Shown: in pieces, positions 20,512 through 20,890 of the stretch
Layout of the letters: every line of letters starts with the position of its first letter
How positions within the stretch are numbered: the first letter of the stretch is position 1
Assembly (NCBI GenBank): GCA_964344175.1
Contig: CAYFMI010000073.1
Coordinates: 1 to 20,890, forward strand
Length of the DNA: 20,890 bases
Reading direction: 5' to 3'
From: NIOZ-UU35 sp964344175
Lineage (GTDB): Bacteria > Chloroflexota > Anaerolineae > Anaerolineales > UBA11858
Program-made: the position numbers and the translations under genes
The notes under the pieces: model-generated
Seen by the model: only the letters and a program-made list of their open reading frames with translations
Database searches by the model: none
Told to the model about the DNA's origin: nothing

Positions 20512-20890
20512 GCGCTCGAATACTTGTAGTGGATGATGAGCCTCGCTACGTGCGTTTGATGGAAGCCAACCTGGTGAGCGCCGGTTACGTGGTATTTACG
20601 GCCTGCAACGGACAAGAAGCCGTCAGCATGGTGGATGAGCAACGCCCCGATTTAGTTCTACTCGATGTCATGATGCCAGTTTTAGACGGCATTGGCGCCT
20701 GTGAGCGCATTCGACGATTTTCAAGCGTACCCATCATTATGGTGACAGCCCGAGGGGATGAGCGCGATCGAGTGCGCGGCCTGGATGTGGGGGCTGATGA
20801 TTATATTGTCAAGCCCTATTCGGTGACCGAGTTATTGGCGCGCGTACGGGCTGTGTTGCGCCGTGCCCAAATATCTGAAAGCTCATTCCA
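20508..20890 (+). CDS. OmpR-type response regulator, 5' part (cut by window end)
   Basis: 127 complete codons are visible and the frame is still open at the last base. It is a full receiver domain: Asp9, Asp10 and Glu11 form the acidic pocket, Asp53 in LVLLDVMMP is the phosphoacceptor, and Thr80 (IIMVTARGDE) and Lys102 (DDYIVKPYS) complete it. The sequence LLARVRAVLRRA after the receiver is the usual linker of OmpR/PhoB regulators, so a winged-helix DNA-binding domain is expected beyond the window. AGGAGG (20495-20500) precedes the ATG by seven bases, and the start overlaps the stop of the kinase gene by four bases. Confidence 0.92.
   Translation, partial: MSARILVVDDEPRYVRLMEANLVSAGYVVFTACNGQEAVSMVDEQRPDLVLLDVMMPVLDGIGACERIRRFSSVPIIMVTARGDERDRVRGLDVGADDYIVKPYSVTELLARVRAVLRRAQISESSF

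Noticed and set aside
1..20890. Search for CRISPR arrays, tRNA or rRNA genes, transposases and phage modules
   Set aside because: No regularly spaced repeats, tRNA-like cloverleaf, rRNA motifs or transposase/integrase motifs were noticed by eye.

Overview
The window looks like a chromosomal segment of a free-living bacterium, most likely Chloroflexota (Anaerolineae-like). That assignment is an inference from the overall look of the genes (large AAA/TPR regulator, zinc-ribbon histidine kinase, AhpD-like proteins, mixed 50-55% GC coding style) and was not tested by any search. Genes are densely packed on both strands. No rRNA, tRNA, CRISPR array, insertion sequence or phage module was seen.

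Layout. 1-1836: 3' part of a large AAA-ATPase/TPR regulator. 1866-2621 (-): ParA/MinD-like ATPase, divergent from a cNMP-binding/GGDEF diguanylate cyclase (2804-3814). 3811-5424 (-): two-gene unit, a BaiN/HI0933-type flavoprotein followed by an AhpD-like carboxymuconolactone decarboxylase family protein. 5672-7795: NAD-dependent DNA ligase LigA carrying two in-frame palindromic insertions. 7868-9076: PLP-dependent alpha-oxoamine synthase with its own promoter and a terminator-like hairpin behind it. 9144-10328: RlmI-type rRNA methyltransferase. 10405-12663: membrane histidine kinase with a GAF domain. 12672-13977: ribosomal protein operon rplU-rpmA-rpmE with a consensus promoter, structured leader and strong terminator; its L31 is fused to a domain resembling the RNA polymerase alpha C-terminal domain. 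14031-16851: tdk-hpt-cca operon for nucleotide salvage and tRNA 3'-end maturation, closed by a perfect 25-bp palindromic terminator. 16906-17130 (-): small Cys-rich protein. 17293-20890: signalling cluster with a stand-alone receiver (-), and divergently a zinc-ribbon/MshEN-like/histidine kinase, a GAF-like histidine kinase and an OmpR-type response regulator that runs off the end.

How the genes work together. Housekeeping functions (DNA ligation, ribosome parts, rRNA methylation, nucleotide salvage, CCA addition) alternate with signalling. Second-messenger input is represented by the cNMP-GGDEF protein, which could make c-di-GMP, and by a histidine kinase whose N-terminal repeats match the c-di-GMP-binding MshEN pattern. 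The most unusual items are the L31-alphaCTD fusion, the two palindromic elements inside ligA (one of which puts a very strong G-quadruplex motif on the template strand), the MshEN-like kinase, and a short extra N-terminal domain on the CCA-adding enzyme.
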